A stretch of DNA of 64,000 nucleotides from CBDFGQ01 sp965247295 (GCA_965247295.1 CBDFGQ010000008.1:682001-746000); one strand, 5' to 3'; counted from the stretch's first letter, positions 35,401 to 45,882 are shown. Notes: a model not told the origin generated them from the sequence alone. Numbers and translations: made by a program.

Positions 35401-35856
35401 GTAGACCTGGCGCTACGCAACCCACTGGGAGGGGGCGGCTGGTCGGGCCTTACCATACTGGGAATTTCCGTCCTGACGGTGGCGGTTGTTCTGGCCCTCG
35501 GCGCCCACGTTGCGGTCTCTGTGCGGACGGGCCGGATAGACCTGACCGTGGCCAGGGCCCTCGGATTTTCCAGGCGTCAGCTCTTCCAGTCCGTCGCCCT
35601 GGAGACCCTGATAGTGGCGGCCATCGGCATAGCGGCCGGCGCCGGGGTCGGTTTCGGGCTGGCCTGGTGGACCCTGGGGTTCTTGGATATTACGCCAGCG
35701 GGGAACCCCAAAGTCCCCCCGATGGTAACGACGGTCCACCATTGGCTCATGGCGCTGGTGTTCTTGGAGCTGGCGGCAGCACTCGCCCTGGCGATTGTAT
35801 TCTCCACGGTGGCGGCACGTAGACTGCGGGTCCCCGACGTTTTGAAGGCGGGATAA
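32464..35856 (+). CDS. large FtsX/MacB-type ABC transporter permease, 1
   Basis: This 1130-residue protein has one N-terminal membrane helix (about 20-42), a large extracytoplasmic domain (about 45-300), a first FtsX-type helix set with the LLRSRGASIFQVGGLLALGEGL signature (split here: LLRSRGAS, then IFQVGGLLALGEGL), more helices to about 560, a second large extracytoplasmic domain (about 580-985) and a C-terminal FtsX domain with ARALGFSRRQLFQ. Permeases of this type usually work mechanically, moving lipoproteins or peptides in the envelope, and do not form a classic channel. The substrate is unknown. It is the first gene of a four-gene operon. Confidence 0.85.
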   Translation: MNWIRLLLWLLPRRLRSSWILLAISSFGILAAVTLMAIAAIYSRALAEGGLRHTMATTSPNALNTQIYVRNRPLGPADYQKVRSTVEGINDTRLGFMTRETQRLVQAQPNLPVVRTPGRSPPPGSPLGRPFFLTEFENYSTLLEGRWPRAIPLSPDEALELEVVVGTQTAIIMNFEVGSVAYIVPFSSDPSEAIALRVVGIAEAADPGDEYWFGLSFTYFRTQDYDDRVLAPLYVTEEAFFGGLGTRYPSLVGDYGWFLYLDTDVLTADIVGSTKDAIVGLETDVNKHFPRSYVFSTLENTLRGYEKELSYARVPLFLFISLIVLIIVYFLSLVMGLLARTQSDEASLLRSRGASIFQVGGLLALGEGLAVVLAMAVGPFLGLAIVRYLFVGTINPAGDSGTPPIGISADMFIMGAIGGLLSLVTLMASSLGLARLGMVEFLRVRARPPTVPLLQRYYVDLLVLAGVGLLLWQIEVRGGVIGRDVVSGAVERDFSLLLGPVLVLLAAALLVLRLLPPLIRSLAWGTGRLAPAWVSFALLRVARDPLHYGSLAIILMMAATLGVIGATFQSTLSRSQRDQALYTVGGDMVVNTLFFFSSSEGLIANTPGVDSVSPVGRATATLLDGFPGMAASLLTINPDSLPKSAWFRDDFAGESLPELLSPLKPQPTALQDHDMAQGILLPDDAEKLGVWVNLDKFPRTDAYRGLALWVRLHDAQGRYASRPLGDFPSLRSRPLALAPGDGGQVGQGVAGDSPFPRWTYFEGALPVSGSPFVETPLRVVSLFISGDAPSTSLPGTIGLDDLTVIAPSIPGSGRVIEGYEWPGLWVTLPNAGDTVDTIVRTEDAAHSGEYGINFSWQDSVGGVPRGILIPPGRIPIPAIGGPTFHVGQQVRLRMGKQVVPVEVHGVTDYFPTLRLRTRPFLLVSVADYSQFVRRVPEGRTVPPGEFWVSLEPGADRDETRRSITDRLRSFVSVEDRDASVDLALRNPLGGGGWSGLTILGISVLTVAVVLALGAHVAVSVRTGRIDLTVARALGFSRRQLFQSVALETLIVAAIGIAAGAGVGFGLAWWTLGFLDITPAGNPKVPPMVTTVHHWLMALVFLELAAALALAIVFSTVAARRLRVPDVLKAG

Positions 35857-35857
35857 G

Positions 35858-38800
35858 ATGTCCCTGCTGCGACTTGCCTACGCTATCGCCCTGCGCAGGA
35901 TCGTCTCCAGCTGGAGGCTGGAGCTGGCCCTGTTCTTGGGGATACTCCTCGCCGTGGCCCTCCTATCCAGCGGCATCGTCTTCTCGGACTTCCTGGCGGA
36001 GGCCGCCCTGCGCCGCTCCCTGGTACAGGCGCCACCCAACCAGGCCAACTTCTCCACCCGTGTGTACGGAAATCTAGATGACCCCGCAGTGGTGCCTAAG
36101 GAAGCCTCCACCTATCAGTCAGACCTGGACTTCGTGGACAGGTGGGTGGGCGAGCCCTTTGCCCCATATTTGGAAAGCCGGTCTCTCCTCCTGCAGACGG
36201 CAACCTTCTTCTATCAGGGACATCCCCAACTGGAGCTGGACGACGAGGTGCGCCCAAGGGGAAAGCTCCAGTACATGACCGGGCTGGGCCCGGATTCCCA
36301 GGGCTGGGATAACCGGGTGGAGGTGGTGGCGGGGCACTGGCCCTATTCCACATCGGGCGGCGCCCTGCCGGCTCACGGGATGAGCCTAGAGGTAGCGATA
36401 GACACCCGGGGATCGGAGATCCTTCAGCTTGGATTGGGTGACCATATGGAGATCTTCCCCGCGGCGGGCGACAGAGACCCGCCGATAATGACAGCTGAGA
36501 TCGTCGGCATCTTCCGGCGGGCGAACCCCGACGACGAGTTCTGGTACGGAACGGAGGGGGACTTCAGCTACCAGTCCGACCGGTGGACCATCGTACCCCT
36601 GTTCACCACGGAGGACGCCATAGTACGGCGGGTAGCAGCGGAATACCCCGGGCTGCATCACGATACCACCTGGTTCTATTACCTGGACCGGGCGGGAGTA
36701 CGGGCCCGGGACGTGGGGACCATCCAGGACCGAATCGCCTTCGTGGAATACTACGTGCCCGCCAACCTGGACCACGCCAACACCGCCATCAAGCTGGACG
36801 ACGTACTAGATTTCTACGAGGAGCAGATTCTCCTGGCCCGTATCCCACTCTTTCTCATGGTATTCATGGTAACCGCCATACTGCTTTTTTACCTGTCCCT
36901 GGTAACGGGACTAATCGTCAGGTCGCGGGCGACTGAGATATCCATGTTAAAGAGCCGGGGCGCCACGACGTTTCAGATCAGCCTGTTGGCCCTGGTCGAG
37001 GGGCTGATACTCTCGGTCCCCGCTCTGGCCTTTGGACCCCTGCTGGCGCTGGCTGTGGCCAGGGCGCTGGGCAAGGCGTTCTTTGACGTAGAGACCGGGG
37101 GCGAGGCGGTCCCCGTGGTCTTATCCTCCCAGGCGTTCCTGTTGGGAGTGGGAGGGGCCTTCCTGGCCGTCGCCGTTTTCACCTTTGCTACCTTCTCAGC
37201 GGCCCGCCACGGGATCGTGGAGTTCCGCCAGGCGGGGGCCAGGCCCCCAAAGGCTCCTTTCATTCACCGCTATTACCTGGACGTTCTGCTGCTGGTATTC
37301 ATCCTGGTCATCTTGTGGCAGCTCCAGAACCGAGGATCGTTCCTGGTACGTTCCCTGGGCAGTGGCGAGCTCGAGATCGACTACTCCCTTCTGCTGGGCC
37401 CGGTGCTGGTCCTTTTGGCTCTCGGGCTCTTCGTGCTGCGGGCCTTCCCCTGGGCCGTGGCCCTTCTATCGTGGGTCGCGGAGCGAGTCGGACCCGTCTG
37501 GCTGGTACAGGGTTCCAGGCGGATAGCCAGGGACCCTATCGTGCCGGGCACCTTAGTGGTGTTGCTCATGGTGTCCACGGCACTGGGAGTTATCGGCAGC
37601 TCCTTCAGCTCCACCCTGGAGCGCAGCCAGAGGGAAAGAGCCCTCTATGCGGCCGGTGCCGACCTGCGCGTCCGACACGAGGGAGACGCCTTCCCTGTAT
37701 CACTCCTGGGACTCTCGGAGCCCGCGAAAGGGCTGGACGGTGTGCAGGGGGCAGCAGAGGTAATGCGAACCAGCGGCCATCTCTTGCTCTCGGGGTTTGC
37801 CTCGGAGAGAGTGTCCGTCCTTGCCGTAGATTCGGAGAGGATTGGCGGCGTCGCGTGGTACCGAAATGACTTTGGCGGAGGGAAATCTCTGGACAAGCTC
37901 ACCAGGAATCTCATCGCCGATCCCGCAACCTTCCCCGCACCACCTTTAGCTGGTGCCTTGCCAGGCGCGGCGGATGGGCTAGAGGTCAGGGGAGACGGCG
38001 TACAGCTACCCTCGGACGCGACCGGGCTGGCCCTCTGGATTAATCCAGGCAGGGTTCAGCCTCGGCTATCTCTACGGGCAAGGCTTCAGGACACCCGCGG
38101 GTACTACTTCGACGTCATAATGGGAGAGCTCAACTTCAAGGGATGGCGACGAATCGAGGCGAACTTATCGCCCATACCGCCTCGGAGGAGACTGTCCACG
38201 GTGGAGCCACAGGTTCCCGTGCTCAGGCCGCCCTTCACCTTCCTCTCCCTCCAGGTCTACTCACGCCGGGGTCTGAGGGAGCCGGGTATCTTGTTCATAG
38301 ACAGGCTGGCTGCTATCTCCCCGGATGGGGAGCACGTGCTGGCCGACTTTAGTAACGGTCCTCTGCCCTGGCACGTAGTGGAGGACTACGACAAGCCCGG
38401 CTTGTACGCCCTGGAGCTCAGTCCGTCGGTTTCCCGCAGCCCTTCGGGGACGTCGACCGCCTTTAGCTGGTCTCCCGGCGGTATAGGTACCCTACAAGGT
38501 ATCCGCGCTGGAAGGCTGGAAAGGCCGATACCGGCAATAGTCAGCAGGACTCTGCTGGAGAAAGCCGACATCCGTCTGGGAGAATCCCTGACCATATCCC
38601 TGTCAGCCGTTTCCGTACCCGTGCAGGCAGTGGCGGTGGCTGACTACTTTCCTACCATGGAAGCCAGGAAGGAACCCTTCCTGGTAGTGGACCTGAAGAC
38701 CTATAACCATATCGCGAACCTCCACAGCGAGAGACCCCTGGGCGGAAGCGACGAGCTTTGGGTTAGTCTAGACGGCGCCGCGGACCCTGCTGCCGCGGCA

Positions 38801-39340
38801 CGGGCCCCAGGGGCGATCACCCAGATGCTTCGGGGCCGCAACATAATCGTGAGGGACTCCCAGCTAGCCTCGGATATGGTATCCCAGCGAGTGAGTCACC
38901 CTCTCGTCAACGCAGGCTGGGGAGGCCTGCTGGTACTGATGTTCCTGGCGCTCGTTCTGGCCAGCGGCTCGGGAGTGATTCTATTTCTCTACATGGATAC
39001 ACGCGACCGACAGACCGAGTTCGCCCTGCTGCGAACGATGGGGTTTACTCGCCGGCAGCTTAACGGCGTGGTGTGGCTCAACCTGTTCCTGGTGTTAATC
39101 TGCGGGATCGGACTCGGTAGCTGGGCCGGCCAGGTGATAGGCAATAGCCTGCTGCCCCTTCTAGAGGTGGGAGAAGGGGGCGTCCGGGTGACGCCACCCA
39201 TGGTGCTGGACAGCCACTGGGTCACCCTCCTTGTGTCCTACCTGTTCCTTGGTGGCCTCGCCATTTTTTCGGTAGTGTGGCTGGCCTGGCTCACATCGAA
39301 GCTGGAGGTTCAGCAGGTCCTTCGCATCGGAGAGGCTTGA
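35858..39340 (+). CDS. large FtsX/MacB-type ABC transporter permease, 2
   Basis: This 1160-residue paralogue of the preceding permease has the same layout: N-terminal helix, extracytoplasmic domain, FtsX set with MLKSRGATTFQISLLALVEGL (split: MLKSRGATT, FQISLLALVEGL), a second extracytoplasmic domain and a C-terminal FtsX set with LLRTMGFTRRQLNG. It begins one base after the stop of the first, so the two are translationally coupled and probably form a heterodimer. Membrane-proximal parts are closely alike and the outer domains are divergent. Confidence 0.85.
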   Translation: MSLLRLAYAIALRRIVSSWRLELALFLGILLAVALLSSGIVFSDFLAEAALRRSLVQAPPNQANFSTRVYGNLDDPAVVPKEASTYQSDLDFVDRWVGEPFAPYLESRSLLLQTATFFYQGHPQLELDDEVRPRGKLQYMTGLGPDSQGWDNRVEVVAGHWPYSTSGGALPAHGMSLEVAIDTRGSEILQLGLGDHMEIFPAAGDRDPPIMTAEIVGIFRRANPDDEFWYGTEGDFSYQSDRWTIVPLFTTEDAIVRRVAAEYPGLHHDTTWFYYLDRAGVRARDVGTIQDRIAFVEYYVPANLDHANTAIKLDDVLDFYEEQILLARIPLFLMVFMVTAILLFYLSLVTGLIVRSRATEISMLKSRGATTFQISLLALVEGLILSVPALAFGPLLALAVARALGKAFFDVETGGEAVPVVLSSQAFLLGVGGAFLAVAVFTFATFSAARHGIVEFRQAGARPPKAPFIHRYYLDVLLLVFILVILWQLQNRGSFLVRSLGSGELEIDYSLLLGPVLVLLALGLFVLRAFPWAVALLSWVAERVGPVWLVQGSRRIARDPIVPGTLVVLLMVSTALGVIGSSFSSTLERSQRERALYAAGADLRVRHEGDAFPVSLLGLSEPAKGLDGVQGAAEVMRTSGHLLLSGFASERVSVLAVDSERIGGVAWYRNDFGGGKSLDKLTRNLIADPATFPAPPLAGALPGAADGLEVRGDGVQLPSDATGLALWINPGRVQPRLSLRARLQDTRGYYFDVIMGELNFKGWRRIEANLSPIPPRRRLSTVEPQVPVLRPPFTFLSLQVYSRRGLREPGILFIDRLAAISPDGEHVLADFSNGPLPWHVVEDYDKPGLYALELSPSVSRSPSGTSTAFSWSPGGIGTLQGIRAGRLERPIPAIVSRTLLEKADIRLGESLTISLSAVSVPVQAVAVADYFPTMEARKEPFLVVDLKTYNHIANLHSERPLGGSDELWVSLDGAADPAAAARAPGAITQMLRGRNIIVRDSQLASDMVSQRVSHPLVNAGWGGLLVLMFLALVLASGSGVILFLYMDTRDRQTEFALLRTMGFTRRQLNGVVWLNLFLVLICGIGLGSWAGQVIGNSLLPLLEVGEGGVRVTPPMVLDSHWVTLLVSYLFLGGLAIFSVVWLAWLTSKLEVQQVLRIGEA

Positions 39341-39382
39341 CGCTGGGCTCACCCGTAGAGTATAGAGAAGGGGAAAGGTAGT

Positions 39383-40404
<1,022 letters not shown>

Positions 40405-40408
<4 letters not shown>

Positions 40409-41196
40409 GAGGACCGCAAGGCCCATGGTGGTTACGCGCTCCGTGGGGACGAGGAGAGCCACTGCTAAATTCGGTGCCCGCCGCCCCGACCAAAACGCCC
40501 ATCATCTCCACACAGGCGTTAACGCGTGTATTCCCTTCGGGTGAACAGGTGGTCACGGCCGTCAGTGAGGTCAACCTTGACATATTTCCTGGCGAGTTTC
40601 TGGCGGTCACCGGGCGCTCGGGCTCGGGCAAGACCACGCTCCTGAACCTCATGGCGGGGCTGGACCAGCCCACCTCCGGCACGGTGTTCTTCGAAGGGCG
40701 CGAACTGACCGCCCTCTCCGAGTCAGAGCTGGTAGAACTGCGGAGACACAAGATCGGCTTCGTGTTTCAGTCCTTTGGCCTGATGCCACTGCTCTCTGCC
40801 TACGAGAACGTTGAACTGCCGGTCCACATCGGAGGCGTTCCCTGGCGAGAGAGGCGCCGGCGAGTGTTGGAGACCCTTGAGATGGTAGGGCTGGGGGCCC
40901 GGGCCCGGCACCGCCCTTACGAGCTGTCTGGAGGGGAGCAGCAGCGGGTGGCCATCGCCCGCGCCCTCGTAGCCAGCCCCGACGTGGTGTTCGCCGACGA
41001 GCCCACTGGAGAGCTGGACTCCGCTACGGCTATGACCACCATCAATATTCTACGGGACATCGCCCGCTATAGGGGGGTTACGGTCATTGTCGCCTCCCAC
41101 GACCCAGTCTTATACGGGATGAGCAGCCGCCAGGTGGAGTTGGTAGACGGCTCACTAAACAACGCGTACGAGGGCTCCAGCCATACTGCTGAGTAG
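40405..41196 (+). CDS. ABC transporter ATP-binding protein (MacB/LolD type), 2
   Basis: This 263-residue ATPase has GRSGSGKTT, VFQSFGLMP, ELSGGEQQR, VVFADEPTGELD and VASHDP. Its ATG overlaps the stop of the first ATPase (ATGA). Two different ATPases with two different permeases argue for a heterodimeric assembly. The first 30 residues are Pro/Gly-rich and may not be conserved; a later start is possible. Confidence 0.9.
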
Positions 41197-41398
41197 CCCC
41201 CGTGGGCCGGCACGGAGGCACCCGTGCCCTGAGGCAAGGCTGAGTAACTGTTGACAGCTCCTGAATGTGCCTCTACACTCTTTGCATCCCAGACGGGCGC
41301 CCACGCTGCCGCATTCCCTGCAATAAGCGCGGTCGTGGGAGATTCCGTCTAGTGCCGGCAAATTCCACCATAGACCACATTAATAAGGAGGGACCTGT

Positions 41399-42127
41399 AT
41401 GCCACCTCGCTGGGTAGACATTAAAGTCAACGGACAGACCATGGAGGGATATCTGACGGAGCCTGAAGCGTCGGGGCGATACCCGGCAGTAGTGGTGATT
41501 CAAGAAATATGGGGCGTGAACTCCCACATTCAGTCCGTGGCCGACCGGCTTCCGTCCCAGGGCTACGTGGGTCTGGCCCCCGCCCTGTTCCACCGCGAAG
41601 GCCCCATGACCCTGGGGCTCCATGAAGAGACCGAAACGGCGTTCGGCCGCATGGGGAGCTGCACCGATGCCAACATCGTGGCCGACGTGACGGCTGCGGT
41701 GGAGTACCTGAAGTCCCAACCCTACGTCCAACCCAGCCGTATCGGAATCGTGGGATTCTGTTTCGGCGGCCGAGTCGCCTACCTGGCTGCCTGCAACATA
41801 TCCGACATCAAGGCCGCTGCGGTCTTCTATGGCGGGCGTATACTCCAGCCTCTGGGCGGCGAAGGCACCTCTCCCTTGGAGCAAACGTCAAACATCGCCG
41901 CCCAGGTCCTGGGCCTTTTTGGCGAAGATGACCAGAACCCTACTCCCCATGACGTAGCCAAGATCGGGGCCGAGCTGAAAAAGCACGGCAAGCCACACGA
42001 GTTTCACATGTATCCGGGCTGCGGACACGGCTTCCATTGTGACGGTCGTGCAAGTTACCGCCCTGAGGCTGCTCGGGATGCCTGGGCCAAGACTATGGCC
42101 TGGTTCGATCAGCACCTGAAGGGCTAA
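41399..42127 (+). CDS. dienelactone hydrolase family protein
   Basis: This 242-residue alpha/beta hydrolase has a cysteine nucleophile in GFCFGG (Cys121), the family Glu in QEIWGVN (Glu36), an acid in FGEDDQNP (about 177-178) and His210 in GCGHGF. These are the catalytic features of dienelactone hydrolase, which opens dienelactones in chloroaromatic and other ring degradation; many relatives act on other esters. ATG 41399 follows AAGGAGGGACCTGT. It has no aromatic pathway neighbours. Confidence 0.9.
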   Translation: MPPRWVDIKVNGQTMEGYLTEPEASGRYPAVVVIQEIWGVNSHIQSVADRLPSQGYVGLAPALFHREGPMTLGLHEETETAFGRMGSCTDANIVADVTAAVEYLKSQPYVQPSRIGIVGFCFGGRVAYLAACNISDIKAAAVFYGGRILQPLGGEGTSPLEQTSNIAAQVLGLFGEDDQNPTPHDVAKIGAELKKHGKPHEFHMYPGCGHGFHCDGRASYRPEAARDAWAKTMAWFDQHLKG

Positions 42128-42139
42128 GGTGACCACCTT

Positions 42140-42167
42140 GGGCCGTATGGCGACCCGCCGACGGCCC
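42140..42167. terminator. stem-loop between convergent genes
   Basis: GGGCCGT and ACGGCCC form a 7-bp stem around a 14-base loop between the ends of the dienelactone hydrolase gene and the CoA transferase gene. A second small stem (AAGGTG/CACCTT) lies just before it at 42126-42139. There is no clear T run. Confidence 0.4.
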
Positions 42168-42214
42168 TGGGGCGTGGTTCGACGGGCTCACCCTGGGCGT
42201 GCCGGGTGCCCGGG

Positions 42215-43501
42215 CTACTCGGGCTGGTCTCCTGCCAGCCCCGGCACCACGCTGGGGTGGCAATCCAGCACCCCGCGCCCCACCAGCTGAAGCACCTCTT
42301 CTGGGGAATGGCCCAGCAGGGTCACCAACACCTCTGCCGTATCCTGTCCAAGCAGAGACGCCTTCGGCTGCACGCGGGAATCGATATTGGAGAACCGGAA
42401 GGGAGAGCTGACCAGCCGCAGCGCCTTTCCCTCCGGTAGCGGCACATCCACCAGCAGCTCCCGCTCCTTCAGGTGTGGGTCCTCGGCCACCTCTTTGATG
42501 CCCCGCACGCGGGCGGCCATGACGTGCTTCTCCTGGAGGTACTGCTCTGCATCCTTTGACGACGCAAAGCCCTGAATACACTCCTCGATAATGGGGTAAA
42601 GGAGCTCCCGGCACTCCAGCCTCCTGTGGTGCGTAGCGAACCGCTCATCCGTCGCCAGGTCCGGTCTGCCCAGCGCCCGGACCAGTCTTGCGAAGGCTTC
42701 GTCGGTGTAGCCGGTGACCTGGAGCCAGCCATCTCGGGCGCGGAAGGTTCCCACCACGACGCGCCCCGACTCCCAGTGACCCTGGCGCGTGGGTTCGAAT
42801 GCCCCATTGGACTCGAAGTACTCCACCATAGGCCGGTCATTCTGGTGGACCAGGCAGTCGTACATTGAGACATCTATGTACTGGCCGATGCCCGTCCGCT
42901 CCCGGTAGTACAGGGCGGCGAGGATGGCGGCCAGCGCGTGGCTGGAGGCGCTGGTATCGGCTATGGACTGTCCGACCCTGACTGGGGGGCCTTCCGGGTC
43001 CCCGTTGAGGGACATGAAGCCGCTGAACGCCTGGATGGCGTGATCGGCTGCCAGGTAACCGGCGTAGCGACTCTCCTGGCCATACCCGGAGATTGAGCAC
43101 ATGATCAGGGACGGGTTTCGCTGTATGAGGGTCTCGTAGTCTATTCCCAGGCGCTTGGTTACCCCCGGGCGAAAGTTTTCGATGGCCACATCGCTGATTT
43201 GCACCAGCTCGTGCGCGATACGAAGACCCTCCGGGGTCTTTAAGTCGACGGATATGCATTTCTTGCCGGCGTTGCCCTTTATCCAGACGCCGGTGAGGCC
43301 GTACTGGGGGTCTAGATAGCTTGGGAACCCCCGCTGGGGGTCGCCAACGCCGGGGGCCTCCACCTTGATCACCTCCGCCCCCATGTCCGCCATCATGCGG
43401 GCGCAAAAGGGCCCCGCCAGCGCCCATGTAAAATCGGCCACCCTGATGCCCTCCAGGGGACGTGGCCGATGGGGAACGCTTGCGGCGAGGCCGTCAGTCA
43501 T
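42215..43501 (-). CDS. CaiB/BaiF family (class III) CoA transferase
   Basis: This 428-residue protein has the family pattern: LEGIRVADFTWALAGPFCARMMADMG (split: LEGIRVADFTWALAGP, FCARMMADMG), the VIKVE strand, ENFRPGVTKRLGIDYE, MCSISGYGQ, and the Asp in SIADTSASSHALAAILAALY that serves as catalytic acyl carrier in this family. Such enzymes move CoA between carboxylic acids. ATG 43501 follows GGAGGGG; a GTG three codons upstream is possible. It is downstream of the enoyl-CoA hydratase gene on the same strand, so the pair may activate and hydrate an unknown acid. Confidence 0.9.
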   Translation of the reverse strand: MTDGLAASVPHRPRPLEGIRVADFTWALAGPFCARMMADMGAEVIKVEAPGVGDPQRGFPSYLDPQYGLTGVWIKGNAGKKCISVDLKTPEGLRIAHELVQISDVAIENFRPGVTKRLGIDYETLIQRNPSLIMCSISGYGQESRYAGYLAADHAIQAFSGFMSLNGDPEGPPVRVGQSIADTSASSHALAAILAALYYRERTGIGQYIDVSMYDCLVHQNDRPMVEYFESNGAFEPTRQGHWESGRVVVGTFRARDGWLQVTGYTDEAFARLVRALGRPDLATDERFATHHRRLECRELLYPIIEECIQGFASSKDAEQYLQEKHVMAARVRGIKEVAEDPHLKERELLVDVPLPEGKALRLVSSPFRFSNIDSRVQPKASLLGQDTAEVLVTLLGHSPEEVLQLVGRGVLDCHPSVVPGLAGDQPE

Positions 43502-43565
43502 CGAAGGCACCCCTCCAATTCACGCTACACCGGAGGCCACCATCTCCTCCGGCCGCCCGTTCCAG

Positions 43566-44369
43566 CTAACTCTCCCGCCACTTGGGCTGCCGTTTTTCCG
43601 TAAAGGCCCGGGCCCCCTCCAGCACGTCGGGGTGGTGGTTGTAGAGCTTTTGCATGTACAGGTCCAGGTGCATGCTGTCGCGAAGGCCCAGGCTCAGCCC
43701 GTGCCACATGGCCTCGACGCTGGCCTGGACGGCCGCAGGAGAGTTCAGCATTATGGTCTTGGCTATCTCGGTAGCCCTGGGCATGAGCTGCTCCGGGGAC
43801 GTCACCTCCGTAACCAGGCCTATCTCGTAGGCCCTCTGGGCGCTCGTACGCTCGTGGCTGCCCATGAGTCCCATGCGCATGATGTGATTGTATGGCACCC
43901 TCTTGGAGAGGGCCATGGCGGAATGGACCATCACTCCCACCGACACGTGAGTGTCCACGAAGCTGGCGTTCTCCGAGCAGATTATGATGTCCCCCTCGGA
44001 TACGAACTCTAGGCCGAAGGGGGCGCACACGCCGTTGACGGCCACGATCACCGGTTTGAACACGTAGTGGGCCTTGGGGCTCATACTCGTGTTCCAGCTG
44101 TAGCGGTACGGCCTGTACGAGTAAAAGGCTTCGGTCTCTCGCTCCTCAGCGGCCTCTTTCATGTCCCGCCCGGAGCTGAAGCCTCTGCCAGCTCCGGTCA
44201 GGATAACCACCTGCACTCCCGGGTCCTCCCTGATGTCTTCCCATGTGTAGTTCAGCTCGTCCATCATTCGCTGGTTCACAGCGTTCAGCCGTTCCGGCCT
44301 GTTCAGGGTAACGTAAGCTATCCCCTCCACCTTTTCGTAGATCAGCGCTTCAAACTCATCCGGCCGCAC
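43566..44369 (-). CDS. enoyl-CoA hydratase/isomerase family protein
   Basis: This 267-residue crotonase-fold protein has VTLNRPERLNAVN, the oxyanion-forming GRGFSSGRDMKEAA, and AVNGVCAPFGLEFVSEGDII, where one catalytic Glu is kept. The second Glu of true hydratases, in FGQPE, is replaced by His in FVDTHVSVG, so hydration chemistry may be changed. GTG 44369 is chosen because AGGAGG lies six bases before it; the upstream frame lacks family similarity. It is 64 bp upstream of the CoA transferase. Confidence 0.85.
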   Translation of the reverse strand: MRPDEFEALIYEKVEGIAYVTLNRPERLNAVNQRMMDELNYTWEDIREDPGVQVVILTGAGRGFSSGRDMKEAAEERETEAFYSYRPYRYSWNTSMSPKAHYVFKPVIVAVNGVCAPFGLEFVSEGDIIICSENASFVDTHVSVGVMVHSAMALSKRVPYNHIMRMGLMGSHERTSAQRAYEIGLVTEVTSPEQLMPRATEIAKTIMLNSPAAVQASVEAMWHGLSLGLRDSMHLDLYMQKLYNHHPDVLEGARAFTEKRQPKWRES

Positions 44370-44657
44370 AGCCACCCTCCTGAAATATGAATTTGCACCG
44401 TAGACTACTACCATCCAGTCGGCCGCTGCCAGGCTAACGGCGCAACGGGCCAGCCGATTGCCCAACATAGCACGCCCCGTAATCCCATGTCAATGCTGGG
44501 TACAACCCGCCGACCGACCCCCGATCTTAGCTCGCCATGTACGCCCTTCACGGACCTGCCGGCACATGCGGCAATGCCGGACAAAGGGAACAGGAGGCTG
44601 GAGACAGAGTGGTAGGGTGGTTACCGGACGGCCAGTTTGGCGCATCCTATTCCTGCT

Positions 44658-45122
44658 CTAGTTCGAGCCACCATCTTCCGCGACGGCTTTGATCCGCTCG
44701 AGGGTCCGGCGCAAGCCCTGTTCCAGCTGCGCAAGCCGGCGCTGCCGGCCACCGAAGAACATGAGTGCGATGATGCGCCAGTACCACAACACCTGAAACG
44801 ACTCTTTGAGAATGGTCCCGCCCTCTGCTGGTTCAACCTCATACCGCCAGCGGGTCTGTGGGGGGCCACCAGGAGGAGAGACCTCGAACGCAAAGACCCT
44901 ACCAGGCTCAAACGTGGTTACCACACGGTTCATGCTCCACCTAAACAATCCACGCCGATTGTGACCCCTAAATCGCGTCCCAACTATTGGGGCCGCACCT
45001 TCATCGAGCCACTCGCAGCGGCGACATTCGGGACTCCGTTCTCCCATCCTCGTGACGTCGGACACGAGCTCGTACACTTTCACCGGCGGCACCAGAACGC
45101 GCGCTTCGGCCCTTCCTTCCAT
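44658..45122 (-). CDS. SRPBCC/polyketide cyclase-like protein
   Basis: This 154-residue protein has the START/SRPBCC pattern: ARVLVPPVKVYELVSDVTRMGERSPECRRCEW (split: VKVYELVSDVTRMGERSPE), VGTRFRGHNRRG and FEVSPPGGPPQTRWRYEVEP. It is a hydrophobic-ligand binding fold with unknown ligand. ATG 45122 is the first Met near the domain; GAGAGGG lies directly before it. It is 67 bp downstream of a response regulator on the same strand. Confidence 0.75.
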   Translation of the reverse strand: MEGRAEARVLVPPVKVYELVSDVTRMGERSPECRRCEWLDEGAAPIVGTRFRGHNRRGLFRWSMNRVVTTFEPGRVFAFEVSPPGGPPQTRWRYEVEPAEGGTILKESFQVLWYWRIIALMFFGGRQRRLAQLEQGLRRTLERIKAVAEDGGSN

Positions 45123-45189
45123 ACCCTCTCTGCAGATCACCAGGTTGGAGATCGCTGCAAATACCACAATCGCTCCTCGAGGTAGGCTA

Positions 45190-45882
45190 TTATTGCGCCG
45201 ATGGGCGGGTTCGAGGACTGTCCTCCGGTGGCATGGAGACCAGTCCCTTGCGCAGGGCATACAGTATGGCCTGTGTCCTATCGTTGACCTGTAGCTTGGA
45301 GAAGATGTTGGCGACGTGATTCTTAACCGTCTTTTCACTGATGACCAGCTGCCCGGCTATCTCCTTATTGCTTAGCCCGCCCGTGGCTGATTGCAGCACC
45401 TCCAGCTCCCTCTGCGTAAGCTCCTCATAGGGTAGCCCTGGTTGCCGGCGCTTAGGTTCTCTCCCGAAGTGCTCCAGGACCTTCCTGGCGATAATGGGGC
45501 AGAGGATAACCTCTCCTCTGTAAGCGGCTTCGACCGCCCTGTGTAGCTCTTCCGGCTCGGCCTCCTTGAGGACGTACCCCCTCGCCCCCGCTCTCATGCC
45601 GGAGAATACCGACTGGGGGTCATCGAACATGGTGACCAGGATAACCCCGATGTGGGGGTTATCCTGAAGAATACGCTGAGTGGCATCGATCCCACTGATC
45701 CCAGGCATTTTGATGTCCATTAATACGACATCGGGGACCCACTGTCGGGCCTCGGCCACCGCCTCCTCGCCGCTGGCCGCCTCACCCACCACGTCAGTGT
45801 CTTCCATCTGCTCCAGTAATGTGCGGACCCCTTTGCGGAACAGGGTGTGGTCATCCGCCAGCAGGATTCGAATGGGCTCCAA
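45190..45882 (-). CDS. NarL/FixJ-family response regulator
   Basis: This 230-residue regulator has Asp56 in VLMDIKMPGISG, VTMFDD and VLKEAEPEE in the receiver, then the LuxR HTH GGLSNKEIAGQLVIS and EKTVKNHVANIFSKLQV. The TTG start at 45882 lies within the 3' end of the kinase gene (32-bp overlap), after GGGAGGTGGAAT, which implies translational coupling. Confidence 0.9.
   Translation of the reverse strand: MEPIRILLADDHTLFRKGVRTLLEQMEDTDVVGEAASGEEAVAEARQWVPDVVLMDIKMPGISGIDATQRILQDNPHIGVILVTMFDDPQSVFSGMRAGARGYVLKEAEPEELHRAVEAAYRGEVILCPIIARKVLEHFGREPKRRQPGLPYEELTQRELEVLQSATGGLSNKEIAGQLVISEKTVKNHVANIFSKLQVNDRTQAILYALRKGLVSMPPEDSPRTRPSAQ

Noticed and set aside
41155..41361. Minus-strand frame with two CxxC pairs (zinc-ribbon-like)
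   Set aside because: CREC and CKEC look like a zinc ribbon, but the start is TTG with a poor ribosome site, the C-terminal half is unconvincing and it overlaps the ATPase gene end.
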